Part shown: positions 12,701 to 25,400 of the stretch, piece by piece
Numbering within the stretch: the stretch's first letter is position 1
Layout: each line of letters opens with the position of its first letter
NCBI RefSeq assembly: GCF_000208865.1
Contig: NC_018398.1
Location: 3,286,001-3,350,000 of the forward strand
Source of the DNA: Neospora caninum Liverpool
Lineage: Eukaryota > Apicomplexa > Conoidasida > Eucoccidiorida > Sarcocystidae
Direction of reading: 5' to 3'
DNA length: 64,000 nt
Program-made: the position numbers and the translations under genes
Notes under the pieces: generated by a model
What the model was told of the DNA's origin: nothing
Database searches by the model: none
What the model saw: only the letters and a program-made list of their open reading frames with translations

Positions 12701-15303
12701 ATTGCCTGGGACGTCTGGAAGGGCCAGAGGTGAGAGATTCCGGCTTTCACAGAAACGGAGGAACCAAGGTACACTTGCCAAGTTTTGAGGACACGACGAA
12801 GAGCCAAGGCAGAAACCTGGCAACGGGTGGCAATGTCTCCTGAAGAAAAGCGATGTCGATGGGGGGTACGAGGTGGGAACTTTCCCCGCGTTAGCTGTCT
12901 CACACTGTAGAGAACTCTGGAAAACGGCGAGCACCAGGGGAGAAGGGAGGCAAGCGACTTACCTTCGTAACTGTGGAGAGGCCATACGCTGCCCCTAGGA
13001 AGATTCCGCCGAGTTATAGATTGTGGACACCCCAAAACGTCGTTTCTTGCCGGAAGAGCGTGTTTTGAGAAAGTTTCGTCCAGAGAGGGGCCGCATGCCT
13101 TTTTTCCATCCGTCTGTGGTGGCCCAGTTCGTGGCAAGCAGTGCTGTTGCTCGGAATTTCTTAGGCGCCCCTGAATGTATTTCAACCGTGTTTTTTCAGG
13201 AATTCCATGGACTTACAGTTCGTCGCCGGCATCTCTTTATGCCGGCTCGTTTTTCCCACGTACCTCTTTGGGTACCCGGTCAGCCTCTTCCAAGAATCTT
13301 TTGTCGGCGTCACTCTCCCCAACTACCCTGTCCTCGTCTGCATCGTCGTCGTTGTGGTGAGAGCACAGAGACGTCTTCCTGGAATTCCCGCTTGTGTCTG
13401 ACCATCTTCAGGGCGTTCTATAACGACGCCGTCACTTGTTTAGACAGTTCCCCTGCTGGCTTCAACCGTGGCTTGTTCTCAACGGCAGAGCGGAGGGATG
13501 CCTCATCAATGTACAGGGGTAGCACACGCACCGTTTCGCTTTTCTGGTGGAGTACTTTTGACGCTGTTTCTGTAGAGTTGTCTCGTGCGTAGCAAGGATT
13601 CGTGTACGGCATCCAACTATCCACGGAATAACTTTGTTGCGGCGAATACAGCGAGCGGGCTACCGTAGAGGGCATTGCCGCATAGGAGCAAAGGTTGCGC
13701 GTCCCGGATTTTGGGGGGGGGGGGTTCCTGGCAAAGGCAAATGGCATCGCCAGCCCGTGTTCCTGCGCAAACGGAACGAGCGGGGTGGAGTCACACGCAG
13801 ACTGTCCCCGTCCTTGGGGAAGCTAGCTTTTTCTCCACCAGTTGTTTTCTGTCTTTTCTGTAGACGGATGGAACGCATCACTCTCTGCTCTCCATTTTTG
13901 TCCAATATCCTAGTGGCTGTCGCAAACACGCGTCGCGGGCCCCCCAGGTTCTTCGCATGCGTATCTCCAGCACGTCTTCCCCTGTGTTCTTGTTCTGTTT
14001 TCGCTGGCGCGTGCTGTACAGACCCTCCAGGTCTTGCTCATGCTCGCGCAACGGCGATTTGGCTCCCGGTACGTGCGCCGTCCGGGCAGACACAGAACCC
14101 GGAGAACCAAGACGGCGAACAAGGAACCCGTGTTAGGCCTGTCTGCATTAAGATATTGGAGATCTTCTCTCCTTCCATCGGCGCGGGACATTCTTACGCT
14201 GTCCTCCAGCCCCAGACGGGCTGTGAAGAAAGAGCCTCTTCCGTCGGGGGTGTTCTGTTTTTATCTGCTGGTGTAGTCAGACGTTTTCGAATCATAGTGC
14301 ATGCCGTCGCTGTAGAGGAGAACTCAGCTGGTGCTTTGGAGTGTGAAACTGAAGGAAATTCTTCAGATTGGCTTTCGTTGCGAACGCGCCTTAGCAGACA
14401 CGTGTCCATGAGCCACGGTTTTGGTGGGCTCGCCCTCCTTTCTCTGTATGCAGGTTCTTTGTTCCCTTGGACCATTTGCCGCATGTGTATAACTACCATC
14501 GGCCGCTACCAGCGTCCTTGGCGAACGATGCGGAAGAAGGCTTGCCTGAGTGTGCGATTTGCATGAACCCAATTGCCCGCAAAAGCAGGTATGAACCCGC
14601 GACAAAAAGAAACTACAGTGTGGGAAGGCGTGGGCGTAGCGACTGCATGCAGAAGCAACCGAAGCCTCTTTTGGAAACCGTGTGGACAGGCAGTAGGACT
14701 GCGGCGCGGCGGGAGGACGTGGCCAGCTACCCAGACGCAGACCCCAGCAGAAACCCACACACGGCCGGGGGAACGAGCTCATCTCTTTTGTCGACGTTTC
14801 GCCTGGTTCGCAGACACCGAAGCATCACGCCGTGCGATCACCTCTTCCATGACAAATGTCTCCAGCAGTGGATGGAAGTCAAGATGGAGTGCCCGAACTG
14901 TAGAGGTGAGCAGGACATGGAAAACTTACGCGACCAAGTGGTTCTTGTTTTGTCGTCGAACTGTCTCTTCTGACTTTCAGAAAGGCCAACTGAAGTGCCT
15001 ACGATGCCCCTTGTAGAAGCGTTTTGGTGGTTCGTATGCAGCCTGCAAGGAACCTGCTGTTTCTTTCGTATACTTCGCGTTGTTGCTGTCCCGACTGCAC
15101 TTTCACGCCCTTTCTCCTCCAGTGCGTATCTCCTAAAGTCTCCGCTCGTGTCGGCGGGGGGAGATGCGGCTGTCATTCAGCTCCTTCAGCACACATCCGC
15201 AGCGTCATGTTCTCGTGGCATTCGTGGAATGGTGCGTGACCTTGCCATACAAGGCGGAGATAGCGTCGGCATCTGTCGCGGCTTCCTCAGCGTGTGTGTA
15301 TAA
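9716..15303 (+). CDS. Tul1/Dsc1-like transmembrane RING-H2 E3 ubiquitin ligase
   Basis: Exons by phase: 9716-11398, 12059-12150, 12598-12729, 13200-13356, 14031-14068, 14454-14588, 14814-14905, 14981-15303; about 883 aa. The first ATG of the open frame is 9716. A hydrophobic segment lies near residues 62-80. A luminal domain with a Ser-rich insert follows. Next come several membrane helices, including a family-typical LFGALEVRYLFMVWNAR stretch and, after splicing, RRFGSRFFVPLDHLP with YNYHRPLP. The C-terminal RING-H2 is C-x2-C-x15-C-x-H-x2-H-x2-C-x10-C-x2-C (CAIC, TPCDHLFHDKC, CPNC). Yeast Tul1 and fission-yeast Dsc1 are Golgi/endosomal ligases that ubiquitinate membrane proteins for quality control; the same role here is inferred. 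The last exon is less sure, because family members usually end just after the RING whereas this frame adds about 100 residues. Confidence 0.85.
13713..13724 (+). repeat. G12 homopolymer in an intron
   Basis: Twelve consecutive G residues lie in the intron between ligase exons 13200-13356 and 14031-14068. Such runs are prone to sequencing error and length variation. It has no effect on the coding frame. Confidence 0.9.
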
Positions 15304-18242
15304 AGTGTGTTTGATACCATGCGTGTATTTGCACGGGTACAGAGTCGCGCTATGTGATGGTCAGATGGCAGAGGTTAGGCCGCGTGGTGCGACAAAACCT
15401 GCTGCTCTTTTTCTTCAAACCAGTCAGTGTCTGAGTAGTTATTTCTCGTAGGGCCTCGCGATCTGAGAGAGAATCCTATCGTGTGCAAGTAGGTTTTCAG
15501 GGAACTGAATGGGTTTCTGTTTTTCGAGTGTTCTCTGTGGACTTCAGGCGCCCTGCCTCCATTCCCGTGAGCGACCGGACTTCTTTTGAGACTCGGAACG
15601 GTAGCGGGTGGCAGGGAGGAGAGGACGATGCTCGGCCTGCCGTCTGCTGTCTACCACAGCAGCCAGTCCGTCGCACAAGAAGCCTCGAAGAAGGGCTGTA
15701 AAGACGCATTTTCTTCGGGAGTCGCGGCGGCGGAGATCCTTCCCTATGGTTGTTCTCTTTCTCCTCCCGTCCGTAGTAACTGTGTGACGGAGAGCTGTTC
15801 CTCACGCCTAAAACCCTTGAGCGAGAGAACTTTGTGTGAGATGGATTTTTGTGTGCATGCACAGAGTCCAGATTTATATGTGTGACTCTGACGGCGATGG
15901 ATTTCCGTCACGGTTCTGACTGACGATTGACCTACTAAAGAATGCCGTGAGTTAAGGATGTAGCAAACGAGTTGTTCCTGCACAGATTTCCTTGTCCCCG
16001 ATGCCGGGAGGAAACTTGCGCTGTCAGTGCATGCTACGTCCTTTGTAGCGCGCTGCGTGCGGGGCTTTCGTTGCATAACTGTACAAACTTGGAAGCCAGA
16101 TGCACCTGAGAAGCACGGTTTGATGCACATCGGACCCTGTTGTTCCACTTTTTGATTAGGAAGGCGTATCTTTTTGCGAAGATGCTCTTCACGCAGCAAT
16201 TGGTTTGTTTCTCCGAGTGCGTCCTCTCGTCTCATCTCCGGTTCACAGTGCCCGTCCGCATGGGTGGCTGCCGTGTGCCACGACGGAAACAATTTTTGGT
16301 ACATCTCACTTTTGAATGTTTGCGAGAAGGGAGCGTAAACGACTCGCAACGGCGTAGAAACATACTCTACCGACAGCTGTTACGGCGCCGAGGCAGTCAG
16401 CCGCGAGCAAGACTGGAGGACACACTAGTGTGGCTGATACTTGTGCCTCGGTGGGTCACAAACGCGAGGGCGCGCGAGAGCGATTATTGTTCCTCACTTT
16501 GTGTTGGGAGGCCTGCTGTACTGTGAGTCACAGTGGCTGCAGTGGAAAGTGTAGAAAATAATCCTATGCTGGATGACGCACACATACTGCGCCAAACATG
16601 AGCCTCGACAGCTACTTGTGCGCACCAGTTGAGACATATGTACGTACGTGCATTCTTGTTCTATACTAGTAGCACAGAGTAACGGACATCTAGTGATCGC
16701 CGTATCATGGGATGGGATCATCCGCTCGAGATTAACGAAATTATCGAACGTGAGGGATGCGCAGTCGCATGAATTGTTGGGGGCGAAAGCGAATCGTTGT
16801 TATGTATGCTTCTTACAAAGCAGCCACTATAACAATATACTGATCGTGTGAATACCCTTGTTCGTTGTTCAGTCCCGCCAGACAAGCCGATGCATCGCTC
16901 CATCGAGAAAATTCGGTGCGCTTTCTCAGAACTTGGTCAGAGAGGGACTCTTGTGGTTTGCCGCGGGTTTCCTGCCTGTGTCACTGAAAAAAGTTCACAC
17001 ACAGCTGCCAATAGAAACCTATATCCACACAGACATATAGCTAAAGGATATGTAGTACTCCAGTGCGTTCCTTTTTGAAAAAGTATGACGATAGATACCG
17101 ATTTTTCGATATGGTACGACTTCCGGCGGTTGTTAGTCGCTAGAACGCCGACGGGGAAACCAGGACCCAGTTGGGTTACTCACAATTCTCGAGCGTTGCT
17201 GCAGAGGCAGCCCGTGTGGTATCTGTGCGAAGCAATTCCTCCTCTACAGAGGGACTGAGCCAAGCAGGGGGAGTCACTAAAAGTGTGGCTCCCAAGGTTC
17301 GCCGTTCGTGCAGACAAGCACACCTGCGATCCAGGCATCACGTTCGAAAAGGCAATCAGCTTGCAAAACGCCTACGCATGACAGCCGAAAAGATGGCAAG
17401 AAAAAAAAGCCATGAGCCGCGCTGGAATTATTTGCAAAAGTCTGAAAGATGAGAAAATGATAATGATTTATACGCACGGGTAGGCAGGGGGGTCCTGTTA
17501 TATTGGCCCAAGCCTCACACGGTCACCGGGGCACGGGCGACCTGATGGACGGTTCGCACGACTGGCTGCAATCTTGGAAAAAAAGTGCAGGGGGGCTTTG
17601 ACAGAAGTGCGAAGGCAGGCCTGAAAAGCCTAAGAAAGAGCGCCTTTCCAGCTGTTTGTCTTTCCGCTGAGGGCACTCTGTTGGCCGTGGATATGAGAGC
17701 AATACAAGACACACTTAGCAGTATGCCGCTTTCTCTCGGTCCCCCTAGCTACTCAAGCCCCACGCGCCTTCTAGTCGACTGCTCTCAATTCGCTCAGAAA
17801 AAAGTGCATGGCAAGTGCCGGTGACAGCTCGTGGGTCGGAATGAAAGTGCGAGAGTGAGACGCTCTACATTTAAATTTGGTCTCGGTTCCGCTTCTACAC
17901 AGCGACTAATTCTTCTTTCATTCTGTACAAAAGGTCGCTTTTCTCTTTTTCCTGTCTGTCATTGCGTTTGTCTTTCGCGGTGCGGTTGGCAAGCGGCCAG
18001 CTGCCCGATTAGTATAGCTACATGTATTTGCCATCACTTTTCCCACAGAACACGAGGTTACCTTTTGTTTGTTGGGCAACATTGGATTATTTCTAAGGTT
18101 TATCCGTGGCTTTTTCAGATATCTTAAGCCCGACCTTGGATCTTCTTAATAGAGTTGGATCTGTGTTTCTCTCAGTCTGAACTCGTCTGGTACGAGGGCT
18201 GGCACCCACGTTTCTCAGGGGCAGGACTTTCTTTTCCACAAG
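15304..18242. other. Spacer between two same-strand genes
   Basis: It should hold the 3' UTR of the ligase gene and the promoter and 5' UTR of the ubiquitin-like gene. Short open frames on both strands show no motif and no phased splice chain. I see no RNA gene in it. Confidence 0.5.
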
Positions 18243-19999
18243 ATGGCGACGTGCACTGTTGTCGTAACGGACTACACAGGAGGCCGGCAGGGCGCTGACA
18301 AGGATAAGCTGGAGGTTGCAATCAATCTGGACATAACCGTTGGAGAATTAAAGCAAAAACTAATCGACATGAGGCCGGGGCTGGATGCATCCCGAGTCCT
18401 ACTGTACATGGGAAAAATCAGGATGGACGACTCCAAAAAAGTTGTCGTGTACAACAAATCAAAAAGAGCAAGAATAGCACTCGAATTGTATGACATTTTC
18501 GAAATCAAAGTGAAGGTCAAGACCCTGCAACGTAAGCAGAAGTGGAGAGACTTCAGAAAAGGTTTCAATCCAAAATAGGGTAGTTTAGGGCAGCTAAAAG
18601 TTACAGTGAGCCACTCATTTGACGTTTCTACATCCTTTACTTCCTCCTCTCATCTACTGGCCATATGGTGCGAGTTTCTTCCTCGTTTGTTATCAACACT
18701 TAATTGTGCTCTCCCCACTTGCCGTTTGCTGCACTCCTTGTTTCATGTGTAACAGATTCTGTTACCCTTCGGCATCAAATTCATTACCCTTGGCAAATCG
18801 TTTTTTGTGTTAGGAGATTGGCGTTCTTTTTCCACGCTGGTAATTTATTAATAATCCCATCTGCGGTTTTTAATCCCCTTGCGGGATCTAACGTATCATA
18901 GGCAGTCACAAAGCACAATTGTTTTCTTCGGTCAAAATTAAGAAACGTTGTATTGTCCTTATCCTGAGGCGGTATCATACCCCTATTATTGGTAGTTTTT
19001 CACCACCTCCTCGTGGGTGCTCGAGTGGCAAATTTCTTGCGGGATCGAAGCGGTTTCTTCATCGTCCCCTTCTAGTGCGTTGTGTGGTTGTGTCCTGGGG
19101 TGGTAGACTGCGGATCTGGAGCTTGTGTAATGATGCCCCTGTGGGCATTCTGCTGCCGACAAACCTACGTCTTGGAGGTCCCCGATCACGAGACAGTCGG
19201 TTTCCTGAGGAGACGGGTCTGTGAAGAACTCGGCGATAATGAGAAGTGAGTGTGTGCTTTAGCATTGGATAGGGGTGGCGAGAACATGGAGTCCATCATG
19301 CTGTGCCGGTAGAAATGCAATGTGTTTACTAAGGAATTTCTGCTTCCATGTTGTGGACATTGCTATTATCTTAGGAGATATGTGTTTATGGCTTACGAAT
19401 GAGGGCTGGGCTGAATTTTATTTACGGTGCACCGTTTCTAGACACGACAGGGACATCTAAATTGCCCGTGGTGACAAATGCGTGAATGACTATGATGTGG
19501 GACCACATTACAACGTTATTTCTATTGCCTCGAGGAATAGTCCGCTGCGTGCATATGCATCCCAGATGTCTTTTGGTTTATGTGGTGAATTCGCGCATAT
19601 ATGCTTGAAGGGTGGCAGTGTGCCCCAGTACACTCCAGCCAGTCGGTCAAACCGTTTCTGTGTAGTTCTTCGCGATCAGTCAGGTTGCGCCAGTTGACAA
19701 AGATATCGTGATATTTTGTCTTCTGCAGTTCCTAAAATGCATGTTGTGTTTTTTTGTCCCTGTTCGGTTTTTCTTGTAGTTACCCCCTAAGTAAAATCAA
19801 GCTGGGCTTTGATCGGAGACTATTGGCCGACGACTTGGAGGAACTTCGAAGTATTGGTATTAAAGATGGCAGCACGGTTACTCTCTTTGTGAAGCTCTTC
19901 TATTTCAACACGCAAAAGGCGGCGGGAGATGCGGAGGAGAAGAATGGTGCTTCTGTACCCCCTGCGCCTGAAAAACAAGAGAGTGCACAGGACGAGTAG
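18243..19999 (+). CDS. Protein with two ubiquitin-like folds
   Basis: ATG 18243 sits in a good context (acaagATGG). Exon 1 gives a ubiquitin-like fold at residues 1-75 (VGELKQKL helix, then RVLLYMGKIRMDD). A second fold begins at FEIKVKVKTLQ and is split by introns. Exon 2 (about 19107-19244) encodes TYVLEVPDHETVGFLRRRV. Exon 3 (19780-19999) encodes IKLGFDRRLLADD and GIKDGSTVTLFVKLF, then an acidic tail ending at TAG. The exon 2/3 junction is exact: donor gagaa|gtgagt, acceptor cttgtag|t, giving N-YPLSK. The first junction is ambiguous: donor caac|gtaagc (near 18531) or aaaag|gtttca, and acceptor tag|actgcgg or gag|cttgtg. Neither fold ends in a processed diglycine, so it is a ubiquitin-like domain protein, not a conjugated modifier. 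I do not recognise the orthologue. Confidence 0.7.
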
Positions 20000-22474
20000 G
20001 GAATAAAACAAACTGGAGAAAATACTTAAGAAGGCACGACTGCAGGAGGCTGAACTCGTCTCACAGGATCAGTTGTTGCCAGAACGCACAACGAGTCAGC
20101 AATAGCGGCGCCTTGGCGTCAGTGGTCCTGGTTTAGCAGGTTCATGTGACTGAGAGGCTTTCGTCATTTTGTTAGATTTCGTACTCCTTGTTGAATAGCA
20201 GGGGGCAAGAAACGAGATGTGTGCAAGCTTCACCGCCTAATTCGTGAAAAGACCTGGAGCTCAAGCTGGTCGTCTGCCTCTTTGGTCGTTGGAGTTGGCT
20301 CCCAGCCCCAATGCGTCTTGCGTTTTTTCGTTTAACATCAGTTGGTGCCCTCTTCACGGCAATTTCCGGGTGACAAAAACAATAGTTGTGCATCCCTTTT
20401 TCAAATCTTGCTGCAGAAGAGAAAAACGGAACGGGGGATTTCCGTTTTAGGTGTCGTCTGTTGTGTTTTTTTTTGTTCATCGCTCGCGTTTTGTCGTGAC
20501 GTGGCGGGGAAGAGAGACCGCGTTGCCTGTTATCCTCGTTCCCCTAAAGGAGGTGATGGACCGCTTGGTAAAATGTGTGTGGAACAACTTTCCGAGGCAC
20601 AATCGCACAGTTTCTCGGTTCTTCGTTATGGATGGTTCACTCTCTCTGACATGGACAGAGGAGCGGACTAAAAGACCCGTGGAAGGACTTTTGACTCGTC
20701 GTCAGTGAAGCGGTTACCGGTCACTCTCGGGACTATTCACACTGGAATATCGGTCCACGGGTAGCATATTGGTGACCCAAGTGTCATTGTTTTGGGGAAA
20801 GTGGATATATTAAGCGGAGACTCGGGGAGCTGATGAGGTGAAGGGGATCAACGTCAGCTTTTGTGACCGCGCCTGGGGGGTTGGTTTCGATATTACGTAT
20901 GCAAGTAGCGCACAAGGAGTCTGGCGGTCTGTCAGGAGTCGTTTCGGGGCTCCAGGACGCGCACGGCGTGTTTGCGCTTTAAAAATAGGGGACAGGCTGG
21001 TTTTGCGTCGACTCCCTCGTATAACCGGAGAGCAAATCGGATCAGAGGGATAGGGGTGACTGGGGTGTCAGTGCCACGTTGGAAAGAGTAAATTTTTCAG
21101 GCTTCAATTCATTGGATATCTGTGATTCGCGAATTTAGCACAGGCAAAACGTGGAACGTTTAGCGTGCCGAATTGCGAGTCCAGCCGCAAGTTTCCTTGA
21201 GGGGCGCGCATGTAATGATCCTTACTGTATTCGTGCCCTAAAAGAGATTTTTTAAGGGACGGCTTGATCCCGTTGACTTGCTAAGAGTCCATTGTACCCT
21301 GCTCTGCAGAGCTGTAGGTTCTTGTTTTCGATATTGCATTTTCAGTGTAGCACCCCACAAACACGTCGCGTCAACCAGTACGCTGCCGTGGAACGTCTAA
21401 GTACAAGTACCAACGGACTACAAAATACGCCAAACGCGTGAGCAAGAAGCTGCAGTCAGCCAGCGCGTTCATTCGTTCCCAGATGCTTCTAGTCCACTCG
21501 AGAAGGGCAGCGTTTTACAAATGAACAAAAACTCGCGACTATCACACTTATATGTGTTTCATACCACGAGAGATATATAGCATAAGCGTGTAATCACACC
21601 CTACGACCATGGGGATTTCCTGCATCATTTTGTGAAACCCCTTACAACAAAAGTGAATATGGCTCCGTTTATGAGGTTCGGACAGCCATGTTCTTTATGA
21701 TTGCTGTATTCTATTGCGCCTTTCAGACCATCATTCAAGTGCCGTAAGTGTCCTGGTGTCCGCCGTAGATTTGAAAGATCTCCATTTTTCTACAAGCTCT
21801 CATTGTTTAACCCTCACTATAGTGGGTCATGTGAACTCAGCAAACTTAGCGATTCTGTGTATACAGCAATCTGGGCTAGCTTTAGAGCCTCTCGTCCCGT
21901 CTCAGTAATATTACTCGGCAAACACACCAGGCAGAGTCACGAAATACCACTCAAGGGTTCCCTTAAGCTAATTTTAGAACTGGCTTGGCGTGCACTTCGA
22001 CGTACGCACTTTTCTGTACACCCACACTCGACTGAGGGATTGAATGGATCAATGTGCTCACGTTAAAGATCAGCCGCTTTCTCAGTGTACCCTACAGGTA
22101 CTCCGCACCGACAGTGCGAGCAAGTGAAGTTTACGTACGTGTAACATGAATGTACTCCTCAGAACGCTGTCTTTTTTTCAATTGAGCCTAGAATAGTTAT
22201 GGGACAATTAGGAAGGAAGCTAAATCTTGATCATGAAGGTATTGCTGATGCATACGAACCAAGCTACGCCACCCTAACTTCGCCTCGTTCCTCGACACGG
22301 AGATAACCTCTTCTGGGGACAGGCGATGACCATCGAATACAAGACCTCAGCACTTGACGGTTTCAAGTCGTTCAGCAGCAGCTTCGGTCATTCATGCATT
22401 CCTTCGATCATCAGAATCGAATCGGTGGACGGAGTAACACCAAGTTCCTTAGTTTCTTCCTCTAAGTACTGAGT
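20000..22474. other. Convergent 3' spacer
   Basis: This lies between the ends of the ubiquitin-like gene (+) and the subtilase gene (-). It contains no frame with a motif. It should carry both 3' UTRs. No terminator or RNA gene is recognisable. Confidence 0.5.
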
Positions 22475-25400
22475 TCAATGGGACGTCAGAAACCAGGCGT
22501 GTTGGGCCAGAGGTGCCAATAAAACGAACAGAAGGCCTAAGGAGGAACTCCATGAGGTGGAAAGCTTGTGGGAGACGCTTCCCTGAGCTTGATAGCCGCC
22601 ATTTGGGTCCGGAAACTCCGCTTTGTAGGCAGGGGGGACTGTGTCGTAATAGTGGAGAGCTTTGTAAAAATTGACGACGCCGTTTACTCTTCCAGCACCT
22701 GCCAGAACATCCGCACACCACAGGCTCGAGATTAAACGGTCCTATGCATCAGGAAAGAAGCTTTCATATAAGGGGATAAGACCTTCCAGCTGACTGCACT
22801 TACCAAAACACGTAGCTGCGTCGGAAACGCACAGCGTGAGATGCGCTTACACAGCTGCCCTCCTTGAGCGGGGAACTGAGAAAGTGGCTCAGTTTAGCCC
22901 TTATCACACCTCACCAGTCAAGGCGAGTGCTGATGTAGCTATCTATTTATTCGGACCCTTGTCGGCTCATAAGGCCAGGAAATGGTGAGTCTGTTGCCGA
23001 CAGTTATTCACTGTGTATCACGGTGCCGAAAGTACCTGCAACGCCTTGCGAGCCAGTCACCGAATACATAATTGCCTCCTTGACCCGCATACTTTTCTTT
23101 TTGGTATTCTGGACCCAGCCGACTGGTTGTGTTATCTCAAAATGCGTCCATAGAGCAGCTGCCATCCCGGACACCATCGGCGCGGCGAAAGATGTGCCGT
23201 CTATAAACTCGTAGCCTGCGAGGTTTAAGAAATCAAAAGAAAGTACCGTCCGTGACCACCTTTCATCTTTGGGACTTGGGTTCCATGCATCTATACTTGT
23301 ACGTACATGAGCATGGGAGTGCGAACGTATCAACTAAGCTCTTCTCGGATCCATATAGATGCTTTGGACTCATATTTATGTATATGACCACATATCTACA
23401 CCTGTACTGTATGAAGTGAAGCTTTTACACATATGCATAGATATATATATGAAATGTTCAGTGTGGAGCTAGTTAGCTGGTTTCAGTATACTCCCCTGGA
23501 CGAAACTGGCGCAGTTACATGGAAGGGAAGTGGCATTCGAAAGTCCCGACAAGTCCAGAACCCGCAACGGCGTGATCGTCAGCGTGTGCTGTCAGATATT
23601 TCTATTGGTGCTCTTATTTACCCATGGAGGTAGTGACTAACATCGAATGGGAACCGTCAAATTGCCGCGCTCAGTAAATGCGTACCACTCGCTAACAAGG
23701 AGGGAGACGTAGCCTCTGAATGTGGATACGGTAATCGGCTCGCGAAAGAAACACGTAAGGTGATTAAAGACGGCTACAAATTGATATGTTAACACCTGTT
23801 GAGCCGGAACGGTAGTTGCTTCCGCAGCAGTCACCCGTCGAAATCGCGAGCATGGCCGTGGCAGAGGAACTTCTCCGTTTGCAAGCTTACAATACTTGCA
23901 TGTTTTTTCCACCTGGTTTGGCATTTTGTTGGTCCCGACGAATATGCTTTGTCCCGGAGCAAACACGTCGACAGCGTTCTTCCCGTAATTAGAAAAGGTC
24001 GCCCGGTGCCCGGTGACATCATTCGCTCCAACATTCAGGATGCCCTCGAGATCGAAAGCCCCGGGAGTGAACCTGCGAGCGACCCACCAACAGGAGAACA
24101 AAAGAGAGACAAGCCATCCAAAAAGAGTCAGAGGAGGCATCCCTTCAGGGGGTTTTGCCCACTACATCACGGATGTCTTCGGAAGTCTAAATACTATTTA
24201 GTCAACTGTATACAGCATGGCAGGAAGTCTTTCCTTGAGTCACTACTCCAGAAGTGTTACCGCGCACTACGGGCGAAGTGAGACATCAAAGCATTAGGTT
24301 TTCTGTGTACGTATTCTCCTTTCCAATGAGGTCCAGAACCGTTGATACACTCCTCATAGCCGCCATTATACGGTGGCTCGGATTTTTTTCATCACGAGAA
24401 CCACGGTCAACATCATCCGCGACCTGAGGCAGCATTAATCCTTGTTCTCCACAGGTGTGGCAAACGGGTGTAAATTCTGGGCACAAGGCCAACGGCTTCA
24501 TTCCTTTCCGGCCTCGCAAATAAATGTCCGAAAATTCTTATCCCTGGCGTAGTATCTTGCTGCAACAGGGGCTACAGGCGTACAGGCAGGTGTCATCGCT
24601 GTCGACGTCGCAGCCACTGTTACCAGCTGCCGTAACAGCTAAGTGGTCAGCTTCAGATGCTCGTCGAAAAGCCGTGAATTCCGCTTGGTCGAACCTGAAC
24701 ATCAACACGTGAGCGATAACGCAGTTGCGAGTTTATGGGCTGGACAGTCTAACGCTTTTGGGCAGAGATGTGCTACCCTAACCCTGTTTTGCCGTGGCGG
24801 GGGTCGCCGCCCCTTAGATAACCGGTTTATCCAATCTGACCCTCGGAACGCTGTAACTTCATCCAGTCTTACTAGCCGCCGAGTGAACGTGATTCTACCG
24901 TGATGTTCTACTGACAAAAGGATGCTTCCTGCCATGTACATATTTACTACTGGGACGTTCACTGTATCTCAGTGCTGTTGCTGAGCCCATCAATAGATCA
25001 ACCCCTAGCAATGCATTCGTGCAAGTCTGTCGTTGCATGCGAAGTGACTTTTACATATTTCGAGCTTCGATTTCGTAGTTCCGGGTGTTGATATCTAGTG
25101 TCAGAGAAGGGGTGCCGGACAGACTATGGCACGTATGTACCATTGTTTGGTAACGAAAGCACAACGTTTGTTGCTGTGGAGGGGATTCCACGATAAGCGC
25201 AGCTGTTGCCATTTGGGTTCTCACGATTTCGGGACTCCGCTCTAATCAGAAGAGCTCCCTTACTGAATGTCAGACAACTTCAGGGTGGTCAGAGAGTACA
25301 CCATCTCCAGACTCGAAATGCACCGGCGTCTTTATGCGGAAATCGTATGTAAACGCAGTATGAAGTGGCAACGGTGACGTACCCTTTCCCACCGTACGAA

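Noticed and set aside
21806..21830. Stretch resembling phage T3/T7 promoters (aaccctcactatag)
   Set aside because: The match breaks down after the core (agtggg instead of aaggg or aggg). No vector sequence flanks it, so it is probably chance around a short palindrome, cactatagtg.
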